The notes: a model not told the origin generated them from the sequence alone. 64,000 bases of DNA from CAWFKS01 sp963816435 (GCA_963816435.1 CAWFKS010000020.1:1-64000); one strand, 5' to 3'; counted from the first letter of the stretch, positions 26,171 through 35,418 are shown. Made by a program: numbers and translations.

Positions 26171-26866
26171 ATGGCGAGACAGACGACGGCCACCGTAGGC
26201 GAGCCGCTGCAGGACAACGAGAAGCGCGGCCGCAAGGCCTCCAAGGAGACACGCCGGCTGCAGCTGATCGAGGCAACGATCAACTCGCTCGCAAGGCGCG
26301 GCTACGCCGACACGACCATGGCCGATGTTGCCGACGGCGCCGGGCTGTCGCGTGGCATCGTCAACTTCCACTTCGAGAGCAAGGAAAAGCTGCTGGTCGC
26401 GACGCTGCAGCACATGGCCGACGAATATGCCGGCCACTGGCGCGCAGCGCTGGAAAAGGCCGGCGACGATCCAGCCGACAGGCTTGCCGCGCTCGTCGCC
26501 GCGGATTTCGACAAGACCGTGTGCAACCGCCGCAAGCTTCCCGCCTGGTGCGCCTTCTGGGGCGAGGCGCGGTCGCGGCCGACCTACCAGGCGCTGTGCG
26601 GAGTGCGCGACGAAGCCTACCAGAACGTGCTCGCGGAACTTTGCGGCGCACTGATCGCCGACGGCGGCTATCCCCACCACGCCCGCCAGACCGCACTGGC
26701 GCTCGATGCGCTGCTGGAAGGCCTCTGGCTCCGGCTGATGATGGCCGAGACGATGACTCGCGAGAAGGCCTATGCCGCCGCCCGCGAAATGCTCGGAGCG
26801 CTGTTTCCGAAGCATTTCACGCCGGAGGGCGAGGTGCGCCGCAAGGACGAGGGAACCCGGAAATGA
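26171..26866 (+). CDS. TetR-family regulator, BetI-like
   Basis: A 231-residue protein with an N-terminal HTH (about residues 28-75: RRLQLIEATINSLARRGYAD, then DGAGLSRGIVNFHFESKEKL) and a C-terminal domain with PAWCAFWGEARSRPTYQ, the signature of the BetI-type ligand domain (TetR_C_6). BetI represses choline and betaine genes. Here it probably represses the divergent operons sharing the palindrome at 25271. The GNIVNFHFE spacing shows a functional recognition helix. Confidence 0.9.
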   Translation: MARQTTATVGEPLQDNEKRGRKASKETRRLQLIEATINSLARRGYADTTMADVADGAGLSRGIVNFHFESKEKLLVATLQHMADEYAGHWRAALEKAGDDPADRLAALVAADFDKTVCNRRKLPAWCAFWGEARSRPTYQALCGVRDEAYQNVLAELCGALIADGGYPHHARQTALALDALLEGLWLRLMMAETMTREKAYAAAREMLGALFPKHFTPEGEVRRKDEGTRK

Positions 26867-26885
26867 CAACAATGGGAGTAGCGAA

Positions 26886-27962
26886 ATGACAGCACATCAC
26901 CACGGGCGGCTCTTCGCCGCGACGGCGGCGCTGGCCGTCTGCATGGCGACGCGGGTGCTCGCCGCCGACCCTGACCTCACGGTCTTCGACTGGGCCGGCT
27001 ACGAAGACCCGGCCTTTCATCCCAAATATTCCGAGAAATACGGCGATTCTCCTACCTTCGCATTCTTCGGCGACGAGGACGAGGCGTTTGAAAAGCTGCG
27101 CGCCGGCTTCAAGGCCGATCTCGGCCATCCCTGTTCGCAGAGCGTGGTGAAATGGCGCGATGCCGGCCTGCTGCAGCCGATCGACCCGTCGAAAGTCGCC
27201 GGCTGGGACGACCTCCTGCCCGGCCTCATGAGCATGAAGAACCTGTCGACCGACGCCAACGGCACGGTCTGGTTCATGCCGTGGGACTGGGGCAATACCG
27301 CACTCACCTACAACGCCGACAAGATCGACGCGGCCGACGTGCAGTCGTTGCAGGCTTTCGCCGATCCCAAGTTCAAGGGCCGCGTGTCGATCGGCGACAA
27401 TGTCGACGACGCCTATGCGCTCGCCAGCCTGGCGATCGGGCTGAAGGACTGGTCGAACATGACCGACGAGCAGTTCCAGCAGGCCTCCGATTTCCTGCGC
27501 AAGGTGCACAAGAACGTCCGCCTCTACTGGCTCGACACGACCGAGATCGTGCAGGCCATGGGTGGCGGCGAAGTCGATCTCGCCTGGGCGTGGAACGACG
27601 CGGCCACGCAGCTCTCCAACGAGGGCATGAACATCAAGATGAACAAGGACACCAAGGAAGGCCTGTCGACCTGGGTGTGCGGCTACGTTCGCCTGAAGGA
27701 CGCCCCGGGAAGCGAGCAGAAGGCCTATGATTTCCTGTCGGCCGTCAACGATCCCGATGTCGCCAACTACATGGTCAGCGAGTGGGGCTACGGCGTCGGC
27801 AACGCCAAGGGCATGGCAAAGGTCGATCCGGAGGTGCTGAAGGAGAAGGGCTACGACAACGTCCAGCAATTCGTCGACAAGACGCTCTTCCAGTCGCCGG
27901 TTTCGCCCGAGCTCAAGCAGAAGATGATTGCCGAGTTCGAGAAGATCAAGGCGGGCTACTAG
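26886..27962 (+). CDS. ABC transporter substrate-binding protein, PotD-like (spermidine/putrescine type)
   Basis: A 358-residue periplasmic protein; the start at 26886 follows GGGAG and gives a signal peptide ending ...VLAAD. Motifs of the PotD group: LTVFDWAGYEDPAF, then FMPWDWGNTALTYN, GEVDLAWAWND, AYDFLSAVNDPDVANYMVSEW. It binds a cationic or polyamine-like ligand. No permease or ATPase gene accompanies it: a terminator follows within 30 bases and the next gene is convergent bolA. The partner components must be elsewhere, or it acts as a sensor. Confidence 0.88.
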   Translation: MTAHHHGRLFAATAALAVCMATRVLAADPDLTVFDWAGYEDPAFHPKYSEKYGDSPTFAFFGDEDEAFEKLRAGFKADLGHPCSQSVVKWRDAGLLQPIDPSKVAGWDDLLPGLMSMKNLSTDANGTVWFMPWDWGNTALTYNADKIDAADVQSLQAFADPKFKGRVSIGDNVDDAYALASLAIGLKDWSNMTDEQFQQASDFLRKVHKNVRLYWLDTTEIVQAMGGGEVDLAWAWNDAATQLSNEGMNIKMNKDTKEGLSTWVCGYVRLKDAPGSEQKAYDFLSAVNDPDVANYMVSEWGYGVGNAKGMAKVDPEVLKEKGYDNVQQFVDKTLFQSPVSPELKQKMIAEFEKIKAGY

Positions 27963-27989
27963 GCTCGCAGGCACCGTCGGGGGACGGGC

Positions 27990-28017
27990 AAAGGGCGGCT
28001 TCCGGGCCGCCCTTTTT
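27990..28017 (+). terminator. Intrinsic terminator after the PotD-like gene (copy 1)
   Basis: Stem GGGCGGC / GCCGCCC with flanking AAA and TTTTT, 30 bases after the stop. The 28-base sequence is identical to the one after the BI-1 gene at 57570-57597. With A-tract and T-tract on both sides it can also end the converging bolA transcript. Confidence 0.88.
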
Positions 28018-28030
28018 CATACGCGCTGAA

Positions 28031-28336
28031 CTACCAGCGCGTCGGTTCGCCGGGCGCGGCCGGCTCTATCGCCAGCGCATGCACGCCGCCGACGCCGAGT
28101 TCGTCGCCCAAGAGCTCGTTGACGGCGCGGTGGCGCGCCACCCGGCTCATGCCGGTGAACTTCTCCGACACGATCCGCACGCGGAAATGCGTCTCGCCCT
28201 GACCGTCGAAGCTCGTATGGTGGCCGGACTCCGCGTGATGATGTCCGGCATGCAGGTGGCTTTCGTTCAGCACCTCCAGACGGTCCGGCGCGAACGCCTC
28301 CGTCAGCTTGGATTCGATCGTCTCCTGAATGGACAT
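28031..28336 (-). CDS. BolA family protein
   Basis: A 101-residue BolA protein: N-terminal SIQETIESKLTEAFAPDRLEVLNESH and the class motif FRVRIVSEKFTGMSRVARHRAVNELLG. Between them lies a His-rich loop (HLHAGHHHAESGHH) that could bind metal; the conserved H in the FxGxxxxxRH segment is present. BolA proteins partner monothiol glutaredoxins in iron-sulfur handling. The gene is divergent from the J-domain and cobST block, an arrangement common in Rhizobiales. Confidence 0.92.
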   Translation of the reverse strand: MSIQETIESKLTEAFAPDRLEVLNESHLHAGHHHAESGHHTSFDGQGETHFRVRIVSEKFTGMSRVARHRAVNELLGDELGVGGVHALAIEPAAPGEPTRW

Positions 28337-28480
28337 TTCGCACTCCATGCACCATATCGGGGCTGTTCCCCGATTCATCGCGAATTCAGGCGTTAGGTCC
28401 ATCCTTCGCCGAAAGTCAATTCTTGTTTCGAGGCGCGTAGCCCCCATAATTCGGACTGATTTGGTCACGACGAGCCCGGG

Positions 28481-29099
28481 ATGAAGCCTTACCCGAAATA
28501 TTTCGAGAAGATCCGCGTCCGCCCGGACCGGGACGCCGAGGTGAAGACCGACGCGCCGCCGTGCCAGTGGGACGGGTGTCAGGCGCCTGGCACCCATCGC
28601 GCCCCCGTCGGGCGCATGAAGGAAGGGAGAGTATTTCCGCTTCTGCTTCGACCACGTGCGCGAATACAACAAGGGTTTCAACTACTTCTCCGGCCTGTCG
28701 GACACCGATGTGGCACGCTACCAGAAGGAGGCGCTGACCGGCCATCGCCCGACCTGGAAGATGGGAGGCGGCGGCGACGTGCGCGCCGCGCCGGACTTCG
28801 CGCGCCAGCGCTCGGGCCGCGCCGGCTACTACGCGCGGCTGCGCGATCCCTTCAACCTGTTCGGTGACGGGCACGAGGCGCCGAGGCCGCGCCAGCGCAA
28901 GCTCAAGTCGCTGGAATCGAAGGCGATCCAGACGCTCGGCCTTGACGACAAGGCCTCTGGCGCCGACATCAAGGCGCGCTATAAGGAACTGGTGAAGCGC
29001 CATCATCCCGACGCCAATGGCGGCGACCGGGGTTCGGAAGACCGGTTCCGGGACGTCATCCAGGCCTATCGCGTGCTCAAGCAGGCCGGCCTGTGCTGA
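28481..29099 (+). pseudogene. J-domain (DnaJ-like) protein, frameshifted
   Basis: The N-terminal part in one frame (PKYFEKIRVRPDRDAEVKT to GRMKEG) and the C-terminal part in the next (from YFRFCFDHVREYNKGFNYF) belong to one 205-residue rhizobial protein. The C-terminal J-domain has the HPD motif (KRHHPDANGGD). The break is at the G run 28625-28627; one G fewer gives KEGEYFRF and a full-length frame. The gene is conserved before cobS, so this is more likely an extra base in the consensus than decay. Function: a J-domain co-chaperone of unknown client. Confidence 0.82.
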
Positions 29100-29214
29100 C
29101 CGCCGGAGGCGGACGGAACGGAAACTCTTTACCTCCGGCCTGAAAAGGCTCTAAGACCGCCCCCGAACGACGAGAAAGAATACCGGCGGAAACGCCGTTT
29201 CCGCGCGTGGAGAC

Positions 29215-30204
29215 ATGATGAACAAGGTCGATCGCGACATCGCAAACCTGCCCGACACCACGGTTTCCGTTAAGGACACCTTCGGCTTCGAATCCAGCAT
29301 GGTGGTCCCCGCCTACTCGGCCGCCGACGAACACGTGCCGGACGTCGATCCCGACTACCTGTTCGACCGCCAGACGACGCTGGCCATCCTGTCGGGCTTC
29401 GCCTTCAACCGCCGCGTCATGGTGTCGGGCTACCACGGCACCGGCAAATCGACGCACATCGAGCAGGTCGCCGCCCGCCTCAACTGGCCGATGGTGCGCG
29501 TCAACCTCGACAGCCATGTCAGCCGCATCGACCTCGTCGGCAAGGACGCGATCGTCGTCAAGGAAGGCCAGCAGGTCACCGAGTTCCGCGACGGCATCCT
29601 GCCCTGGGCCTACCAGCACAACGTGGCGCTGTGCTTCGACGAATACGATGCCGGCCGTCCCGACGTGATGTTCGTCATCCAGCGCGTTCTGGAATCGTCC
29701 GGCCGCCTCACGCTGCTCGACCAGAGCCGCGTCATCCGGCCGCACCCTGCCTTCCGCCTGTTTGCCACCGCCAACACGGTCGGCCTCGGCGACACGACCG
29801 GCCTCTATCACGGCACCCAGCAGATCAACCAGGCGCAGATGGACCGCTGGTCGATCGTCACCACGCTGAACTACCTGCCGCACGACAACGAGGTCGAGAT
29901 CGTCACGGCCAAGGCCAAGCACTACGCCAACGAGAAGGGCCGCGAGACGGTCGGCAAGATGGTGCGTGTCGCCGACATGACCCGCTCGGCCTTCATGAAC
30001 GGCGATCTGTCGACCGTCATGAGCCCGCGCACGGTCATCATGTGGGCCGAGAACGCCGAGATCTTCGGCGATGTCGGTTTCGCCTTCCGGCTGACCTTCC
30101 TCAACAAGTGCGACGAACTCGAGCGCGCCATCGTGGCGGAGTTCTACCAGCGCGCCTTCGGGCAGGAACTGCCCGAGAGCGCCGCCAACGTGGTGCTGGC
30201 CTGA
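29215..30204 (+). CDS. cobS: Cobaltochelatase subunit CobS
   Basis: A 329-residue AAA+ ATPase, normal length for CobS: Walker A GYHGTGKSTHIEQVAARLNW, Walker B LCFDEYDAGRPDVMF, and the arginine region IRPHPAFRLFATANTVG. CobS and CobT form the ATPase rings that help CobN insert cobalt into hydrogenobyrinic acid a,c-diamide, in aerobic cobalamin synthesis. cobT starts 13 bases after the stop. Either of the two tandem ATGs at 29215 could be used. Confidence 0.96.
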   Translation: MMNKVDRDIANLPDTTVSVKDTFGFESSMVVPAYSAADEHVPDVDPDYLFDRQTTLAILSGFAFNRRVMVSGYHGTGKSTHIEQVAARLNWPMVRVNLDSHVSRIDLVGKDAIVVKEGQQVTEFRDGILPWAYQHNVALCFDEYDAGRPDVMFVIQRVLESSGRLTLLDQSRVIRPHPAFRLFATANTVGLGDTTGLYHGTQQINQAQMDRWSIVTTLNYLPHDNEVEIVTAKAKHYANEKGRETVGKMVRVADMTRSAFMNGDLSTVMSPRTVIMWAENAEIFGDVGFAFRLTFLNKCDELERAIVAEFYQRAFGQELPESAANVVLA

Positions 30205-30217
30205 CGGCCGGGAGACC

Positions 30218-32122
30218 ATGGCAGGGCCAGGCGACAACACCCGCAACAAGCCCCCGGCGGGGATCGACACGGACGTCTTCAAACGTGCCGTGACGTCCTG
30301 CATGCGCGCCATTTCCGGCGACCACGACCTCGAGATCGCCTTCTCCAAGGACAAGCCCGCGCTGACCGGCCACCAGGCGCGGCTGCCGGACCTGCCCAAG
30401 AAGCCGTCGAAGACCGACATCTCGATCACCCGCGGTCTCGGCGATTCCATGGCGCTCAGGCGTGCCTGCCACGATACGCGCCTGCATTCGCGATTGGCGC
30501 CGGAAGGCCGGCAGGCCCGCGCCATCTTCGACGCCGTCGAGCAGGCACGCGTCGAGGCGATCGGCTCGCGCGCCATGTCGGGCGTTTCCGACAACATCGC
30601 GTCCATGCTGGAGGACAAGTACGAGCGCGCCAATCTCGCCGCCGTCACCGACCGCGCCGACGCGCCGATGGAAGAAGCCATCGCGCTGATGGTGCGCGAG
30701 AAGCTGACCGGCCGCGCCGCGCCGAAGAGCGGCGAGAAGCTCGTCGACCTGTGGCGCGACTTCGTCGAGGAGAAGGCCGGCACCGACATCGACGGGCTGG
30801 TCGAAAAGCTCGACGACCAGCAGGCTTTCGCCCGCGTCGTGCGCGAGATGCTGGCCTCCATGGACATGGCCGAGGAACTCGGCGACGAGGACCAGAGCCA
30901 GGAGAGCGAGCAGGACGAGGACAACCAGCCCCAGGGCGAGGAAAACTCGGAGGAAGGCGGCGAGCAGGACACCGGCTCGGAGGACGCCGAGGCCGAAGAG
31001 TCCGACGCCAGCAGCGAGGACCAGGACAGCGGCGAGACCGAGACGGCCGACGCCTCCGCCGACGAGATGACCGACGAGGACCTCGACGCCGAGACGCCGG
31101 GCGAGACCCGTCGCCAGAACGACCCGTTCGCAAACCTGCCCAAAGAGATCGACTACCGCGTCTTCACATCCGAGTTCGACGAGACCGTGGGCGCCGAGGA
31201 ACTGTGCGAAGAAGAGGAACTCGACCGGCTGCGCGCCTTCCTCGACAAGCAGCTGGCCAATCTGCAGGGCGTCGTCGGCCGCCTCGCCAACCGGCTGCAG
31301 CGCCGCCTGATGGCGCAGCAGAACCGCTCCTGGGACTTCGACCTCGAGGAGGGCTACCTCGATCCCGCCCGCCTGTCGCGCATCATCATCGACCCGATGC
31401 AGCCGCTCTCCTTCAAGCAGGAGCGCGACACCCAGTTCCGCGACACGGTGGTGACGTTGCTGCTCGACAATTCCGGCTCCATGCGCGGCCGTCCGATCAC
31501 CGTGGCCGCGACCTGTGCCGACATCCTGGCGCGCACGCTGGAGCGCTGCGGCGTCTCGGTCGAGATCCTCGGCTTCACCACCCGCGCCTGGAAGGGCGGC
31601 CAGAGCCGCGAGAAGTGGCTGAAGAACAACAAGCCGTCCAATCCGGGCCGGCTCAACGATCTGCGCCACATCGTCTACAAGTCGGCCGACGCGCCGTGGC
31701 GGCGCGCACGGCGCAATCTCGGCCTGATGATGCGCGAGGGGCTCCTGAAGGAGAACATCGACGGCGAGGCGCTGCTGTGGGCGCACAGCCGCCTTGTCGG
31801 CCGACCCGAGCAGCGCAAGATCCTGATGATGATCTCCGACGGTGCGCCGGTCGACGATTCCACGCTGTCGGTCAACCCCGGCAACTATCTCGAACGCCAT
31901 CTGCGTGCCGTCATCGAGCTGATCGAGACGCGCTCGCCGGTCGAGCTTCTGGCCATCGGCATCGGCCACGACGTCACGCGCTACTATCGCCGCGCCGTCA
32001 CCATCGTCGATGCCGAGGAACTGGCCGGTGCCATGACCGAGCAGCTCGCCGGCCTGTTCGAGGAGGAGACGGCTGCGCGCGGGCCCCGGCAGGGCACGCG
32101 GGCGCAGCGGCGCGCCGGCTGA
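30218..32122 (+). CDS. cobT: Cobaltochelatase subunit CobT
   Basis: A 634-residue protein, normal for CobT. It has an N-terminal region of about 220 residues, then a very acidic linker (about 225-300, mostly E, D, S and Q), then a C-terminal von Willebrand A domain with the MIDAS motif DNSGS in LLDNSGSMRGRPITVAA and later SDGAPVDDSTL. CobT binds CobS as an AAA+ ring partner in cobalt insertion. No cobN is in the window, as is usual since it sits elsewhere in Rhizobiales. Confidence 0.96.
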   Translation: MAGPGDNTRNKPPAGIDTDVFKRAVTSCMRAISGDHDLEIAFSKDKPALTGHQARLPDLPKKPSKTDISITRGLGDSMALRRACHDTRLHSRLAPEGRQARAIFDAVEQARVEAIGSRAMSGVSDNIASMLEDKYERANLAAVTDRADAPMEEAIALMVREKLTGRAAPKSGEKLVDLWRDFVEEKAGTDIDGLVEKLDDQQAFARVVREMLASMDMAEELGDEDQSQESEQDEDNQPQGEENSEEGGEQDTGSEDAEAEESDASSEDQDSGETETADASADEMTDEDLDAETPGETRRQNDPFANLPKEIDYRVFTSEFDETVGAEELCEEEELDRLRAFLDKQLANLQGVVGRLANRLQRRLMAQQNRSWDFDLEEGYLDPARLSRIIIDPMQPLSFKQERDTQFRDTVVTLLLDNSGSMRGRPITVAATCADILARTLERCGVSVEILGFTTRAWKGGQSREKWLKNNKPSNPGRLNDLRHIVYKSADAPWRRARRNLGLMMREGLLKENIDGEALLWAHSRLVGRPEQRKILMMISDGAPVDDSTLSVNPGNYLERHLRAVIELIETRSPVELLAIGIGHDVTRYYRRAVTIVDAEELAGAMTEQLAGLFEEETAARGPRQGTRAQRRAG

Positions 32123-32129
32123 CGCCGCG

Positions 32130-33134
32130 GTGCGCGCTCGCGGCGCCATCCTGCTTGCCGGCGTCGTCCTGGCGCTCGGCGCCGTCACGGTGCGCGCCGA
32201 GGCGCCGACCCACACCATCGACATTTACGCCAGCCGCATCTCGCAATTCCGCATAGGCTCCGACCAGACGACCTTCGGCCCGTTCGAGTTCGTCGGCGGG
32301 CTGGAGATGACTTCCGGCAGCCGCGATTTCGGCGGCCTGTCCGGCTTCCGCTTCCGCACGCCCGGCAGCGATTTCGTCGGCGTCGCCGACACCGGTTTCT
32401 GGTATTTCGGCACGGTCGAGCGTGACGCCGAGGGGCGGCCGGAAAACTTCGGCGACTTCCGCATGGTCCGCATCGTCGACGCCGACGGCCATCCCATCGA
32501 GGACAAATGGGACAGCGACGCCGAGGGCATCGCCGTCAAGGGCGACCTCGCCACCGTGTCGTTCGAGCGCGCCGCCCGCATCTCGGAGTTCCGGCTGCGG
32601 CCCGACGACATGCAGGGCGCGATCCGCGATCTCGATTTTCTCGTCCCCGCCACGGAGCTCCGCCGCAACAAGGGCTTCGAAACCGTCGCCTACGCGCCTC
32701 AGAACGGGCCGCTGGCGGGCGCGCGCGTCGCCATTGCCGAGCGAAGCATCGACAAAAAGGGCAACATCTTCGCCGCCGTGCTGGAGGGACCGCGCAAGGG
32801 CGTGTTCAAGGTGGCGCGCCGCGACGGCTTCGACATTTCCGATGGCGTGTTCCTGCCGGATGGCGACATGCTGCTCTTGGAACGCAGCTATGCGGTCACG
32901 CAGGGCGTCAGGCTGCGTCTCCGGCGGCTGAAGGTCGATACGATCCGGCCAGGCGGCCTCGCCGACGGACCGGTGCTCATGGACGCCGACATGTCCTACC
33001 AGATCGACAACATGGAGGGCATCGACGTGTGGAAGCGCGCCGACGGCGCAACCATGGTCTCGATGGTGTCGGACGACAACCAGTCGCTCCTGCAGCGCAA
33101 TCTCTATCTCGAATTCCGGATGATGGGCGAATAG
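32130..33134 (+). CDS. Exported esterase-like-activity-of-phytase family protein
   Basis: A 334-residue protein with a signal peptide (RARGAILLAGVVLALGAVTV, cleavage near RAEAP) from a GTG start at 32130, 7 bases after cobT. The mature part repeats short beta motifs: GGLSGFRFRTPGSDFVGVAD, then SDAEGIAVKGD, and MEGIDVW late. This is the pattern of the six-bladed propeller in the esterase-like-activity-of-phytase family. It is periplasmic and of unknown substrate. Frequent next to cobST and rpmB in Rhizobiales. Confidence 0.8.
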   Translation: MRARGAILLAGVVLALGAVTVRAEAPTHTIDIYASRISQFRIGSDQTTFGPFEFVGGLEMTSGSRDFGGLSGFRFRTPGSDFVGVADTGFWYFGTVERDAEGRPENFGDFRMVRIVDADGHPIEDKWDSDAEGIAVKGDLATVSFERAARISEFRLRPDDMQGAIRDLDFLVPATELRRNKGFETVAYAPQNGPLAGARVAIAERSIDKKGNIFAAVLEGPRKGVFKVARRDGFDISDGVFLPDGDMLLLERSYAVTQGVRLRLRRLKVDTIRPGGLADGPVLMDADMSYQIDNMEGIDVWKRADGATMVSMVSDDNQSLLQRNLYLEFRMMGE

Positions 33135-33328
33135 CACGCCTCGTCAGACGGAAAGAACGTGCGGGCCGGACGGGACAAGGGTGGGAGCCATTCCCCTGGC
33201 CAGGCGGGAAACCGGAAAAACCTAACCTGTGCCCTGTACCGCCACGTCCGGTTGACACGGCCCGCACTGCCCCGAAACGCGAGGCGCCGCCGCCGGGTTC
33301 CGCTGCAAATTCGTGCGGCTGCGGATGA

Positions 33329-33967
33329 TCAGGTGCGCGCGATCTGGGCAGGCCTCAACACCGAAAGCAGCGCCCCGTAGGGCACCAGCATGATCAGGCC
33401 CACGGCGAGCTTGACGCTGAAATCGCCGAAGCCGAGCGACACCCACAGCGGCACCTGCATGCCGAACCAGGACACCGGGAAGGCGAGCGAGCCGTCCTCA
33501 AGCCCGAAGCCTGTGTCGAGCAGCGCGAAGGCAGCTGCGAACGCCAGCGAGAAGAAGATCACCGTGTCGAGCGCCGACCCGACGATGGTCGACAGCAGCG
33601 GCGCGCGCCACCAGCTCTGACGGCGCAGCCGGTTGAACACGGTGAGATCGAGCATCTGGCCTGCCAGGAAGGCCGTGCCGGACGCGATCGCGATGCGCGG
33701 GCTAGAAAGCCACACCGAGATGACGACGGCGATGGCAAAGCCTGCGAGCACCACCTTGCGCGCCGCGGCAGGGCCGAAGCGGCGGTTGGTCAGGTCGTTG
33801 ATCAGGAACGCGACCGGATAGGTGAAGGCGCCCCAGGTGAGGATCTCGCCGAGCCCGAAATGCTCGAAGGGAAACTGCACCAGGTAGTTGGAGGCGGCCA
33901 CGACGGCGACCATCGCGGCCACGAAGGGCGCGAGCGAAGGACTTGTGACGGAAGACGAGCGTTCCAT
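33329..33967 (-). CDS. yhhQ: Queuosine precursor transporter (YhhQ/VUT family)
   Basis: A 212-residue membrane protein with about six helices: YLVQFPFEHFGLGEILTWGAF, TYPVAFLINDLTNRRFG (the family signature), ASGTAFLAGQMLDLTVFNRL, and STIVGSALDTVIFFSLAF. This matches the YhhQ/VUT family that imports preQ0 or preQ1 for queuosine synthesis. It lies on the minus strand after rpmB. An 88-base leader with a hairpin overlaps its Shine-Dalgarno sequence (33977-33993). Confidence 0.9.
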   Translation of the reverse strand: MERSSSVTSPSLAPFVAAMVAVVAASNYLVQFPFEHFGLGEILTWGAFTYPVAFLINDLTNRRFGPAAARKVVLAGFAIAVVISVWLSSPRIAIASGTAFLAGQMLDLTVFNRLRRQSWWRAPLLSTIVGSALDTVIFFSLAFAAAFALLDTGFGLEDGSLAFPVSWFGMQVPLWVSLGFGDFSVKLAVGLIMLVPYGALLSVLRPAQIART

Positions 33968-34055
33968 TTTTTTATCCTGGGTGATGGCACCAGCGAAAAC
34001 GAATACGGCGGAACCCTGCGGGGCCCCGCCGCGGTATGTCGAAGCGATCGGCCGC
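33968..34055 (-). promoter_or_regulatory. Structured leader before yhhQ
   Basis: On the minus strand the leader has a GC hairpin directly after the rpmB stop (GGCCGC / GCGGCC), a G/C-rich stem, and a small hairpin CTGGTG-CCAT-CACCCAG at 33977-33993 whose 3' arm meets the Shine-Dalgarno AGGATAA. Queuosine-related genes are often controlled by preQ1 riboswitches, but I could not fit the sequence to the preQ1-I pattern. Translational control by hairpin occlusion is a reasonable alternative. Confidence 0.35.
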
Positions 34056-34358
34056 TCAGGCGGCCGCGACTTCCTGCTCGGCCAGCTTCTTGGCGACCTG
34101 CTTCTTCAGAAGGCGGGCGCGCTGGGAAAGCTCGGCAGTGTCGGCCTTCATCAGGAAGGCATCGAGGCCGCCGCGATGCTCGACGCTGCGCAGCGCGTTC
34201 GCGGAGATACGAAGGCGAACGTTCTGGCCGAGCGCTTCCGACATCAGCGTCACGTTGACGAGATTGGGCAGGAAGCGGCGCCGGGTCTTGTTGTTGGCGT
34301 GGCTCACATTGTTGCCGGTGAGCACGGCCTTGCCGGTGAGTTCGCAAGAACGGGACAT
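34056..34358 (-). CDS. rpmB: 50S ribosomal protein L28
   Basis: A 100-residue L28: begins MSRSCELTGKAVLTGNNVSH (the usual start and the conserved N-terminal patch), then NNKTRRRFLPNLVNV, RLRISANALRSVEHRGGLDAFLM. The start at 34358 is chosen because it is the family start. The tail is extended by an Ala/Lys/Glu helix, as in rhizobia. It is divergent from the DUF3108 gene. Confidence 0.97.
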   Translation of the reverse strand: MSRSCELTGKAVLTGNNVSHANNKTRRRFLPNLVNVTLMSEALGQNVRLRISANALRSVEHRGGLDAFLMKADTAELSQRARLLKKQVAKKLAEQEVAAA

Positions 34359-34618
34359 GATACTGGCCTTCGATATCTGTTCGGTTTTCGGGACCAAGCC
34401 TTCCGGCTCGCACCATGACTGGCTGGCGCGCGGACGGTAGCAGGCGGGCCCGGGAAAAGTCGCCGTTGCATAATGGCATTTGCCGCGCCGGTCAAGCCGC
34501 CGACGGCATTCCGGCAGCGTTGGGCCCGGCGTTCACGAAACCGCCGAAATCATATAATCAGGGGGTGCGGTCGAACGGCGGAATTCCGCCATCAAGATCA
34601 CACGCGGAGTTCGCATTC

Positions 34619-35407
34619 ATGGCCGCCCGACCGGCTCTTCTCGCCCTAGCCATTGCTGCCGCGACCCTGCTGCCTGCCACCACCGGCGAGGCTGAGACGG
34701 CCCGGTCGCTCGATTCCAGTTACTCGGTGAGCTTCCTGCGCCTGCCGGTCGGCCGCGTCGATGCCGACGTCAAGCTGGATGGCGATGCCTTCAGCGTCAA
34801 CACCAGTTTCTCCAGCGCCGGACTATTGCGCATTTTCGAGAGCATGCATGGCACGATGCAGGCGCGCGGGAAGCTCGCCGCCGGCCGCGTGCGGCCCGAC
34901 CGGTTCCACATCAACTATGTCGAGGGCGACGACAGCGGCGCCACCACGGTCACGTTTCGCGGCGGCAACGTCGCGGACGTGAAATTGGTGCCCAAACCGA
35001 ACCCCGACAAGCCGAAAGACTACGTGGCCATTCGCCCCGACGACCTGAAGTCGGTCGCCGATCCGTTGTCGGCGCTGTTCCTGGCGCCCGGCAATCAGGG
35101 CGAGATCTGCCGGCGCACGCTGCGACTCTTCGACGGCGAGACGCGCGCCGACCTCGTGCTGTCGCCCGGTCCGATCGGACCGGTGGTCGGCTATTCGGGC
35201 GATGCGGTGACTTGCAATGCCGGCTTCGTGCCGGTTTCGGGCTATCGTCGCAGCGACGACACCTACGAATATCTGCGCCGTCGCGGCCGCATCTCGCTGC
35301 AATACGTGCCGGTGCCGGACGCCGGCGCCTACACGCTGCTGCGCCTCGAGGTCCACACCTCGATGGGCACGATCCGGCTCGACGCTTCCCGCATCAAGAT
35401 CGAATAA
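34619..35407 (+). CDS. DUF3108 domain-containing exported protein
   Basis: A 262-residue protein with a signal peptide (MAARPALLALAIAAATLLP, cleavage near GEAET). The mature region has SVSFLRLPVGRVDADVKLDG, SSAGLLRIFESMHGTMQARG, and a later LEVHTSMGTIRLDASRIKIE. This matches the DUF3108 family, beta-rich outer-envelope proteins of unknown function common in alphaproteobacteria. It converges on rpsP, with a bidirectional terminator between. Confidence 0.85.
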   Translation: MAARPALLALAIAAATLLPATTGEAETARSLDSSYSVSFLRLPVGRVDADVKLDGDAFSVNTSFSSAGLLRIFESMHGTMQARGKLAAGRVRPDRFHINYVEGDDSGATTVTFRGGNVADVKLVPKPNPDKPKDYVAIRPDDLKSVADPLSALFLAPGNQGEICRRTLRLFDGETRADLVLSPGPIGPVVGYSGDAVTCNAGFVPVSGYRRSDDTYEYLRRRGRISLQYVPVPDAGAYTLLRLEVHTSMGTIRLDASRIKIE

Positions 35408-35418
35408 CACGGGACACC

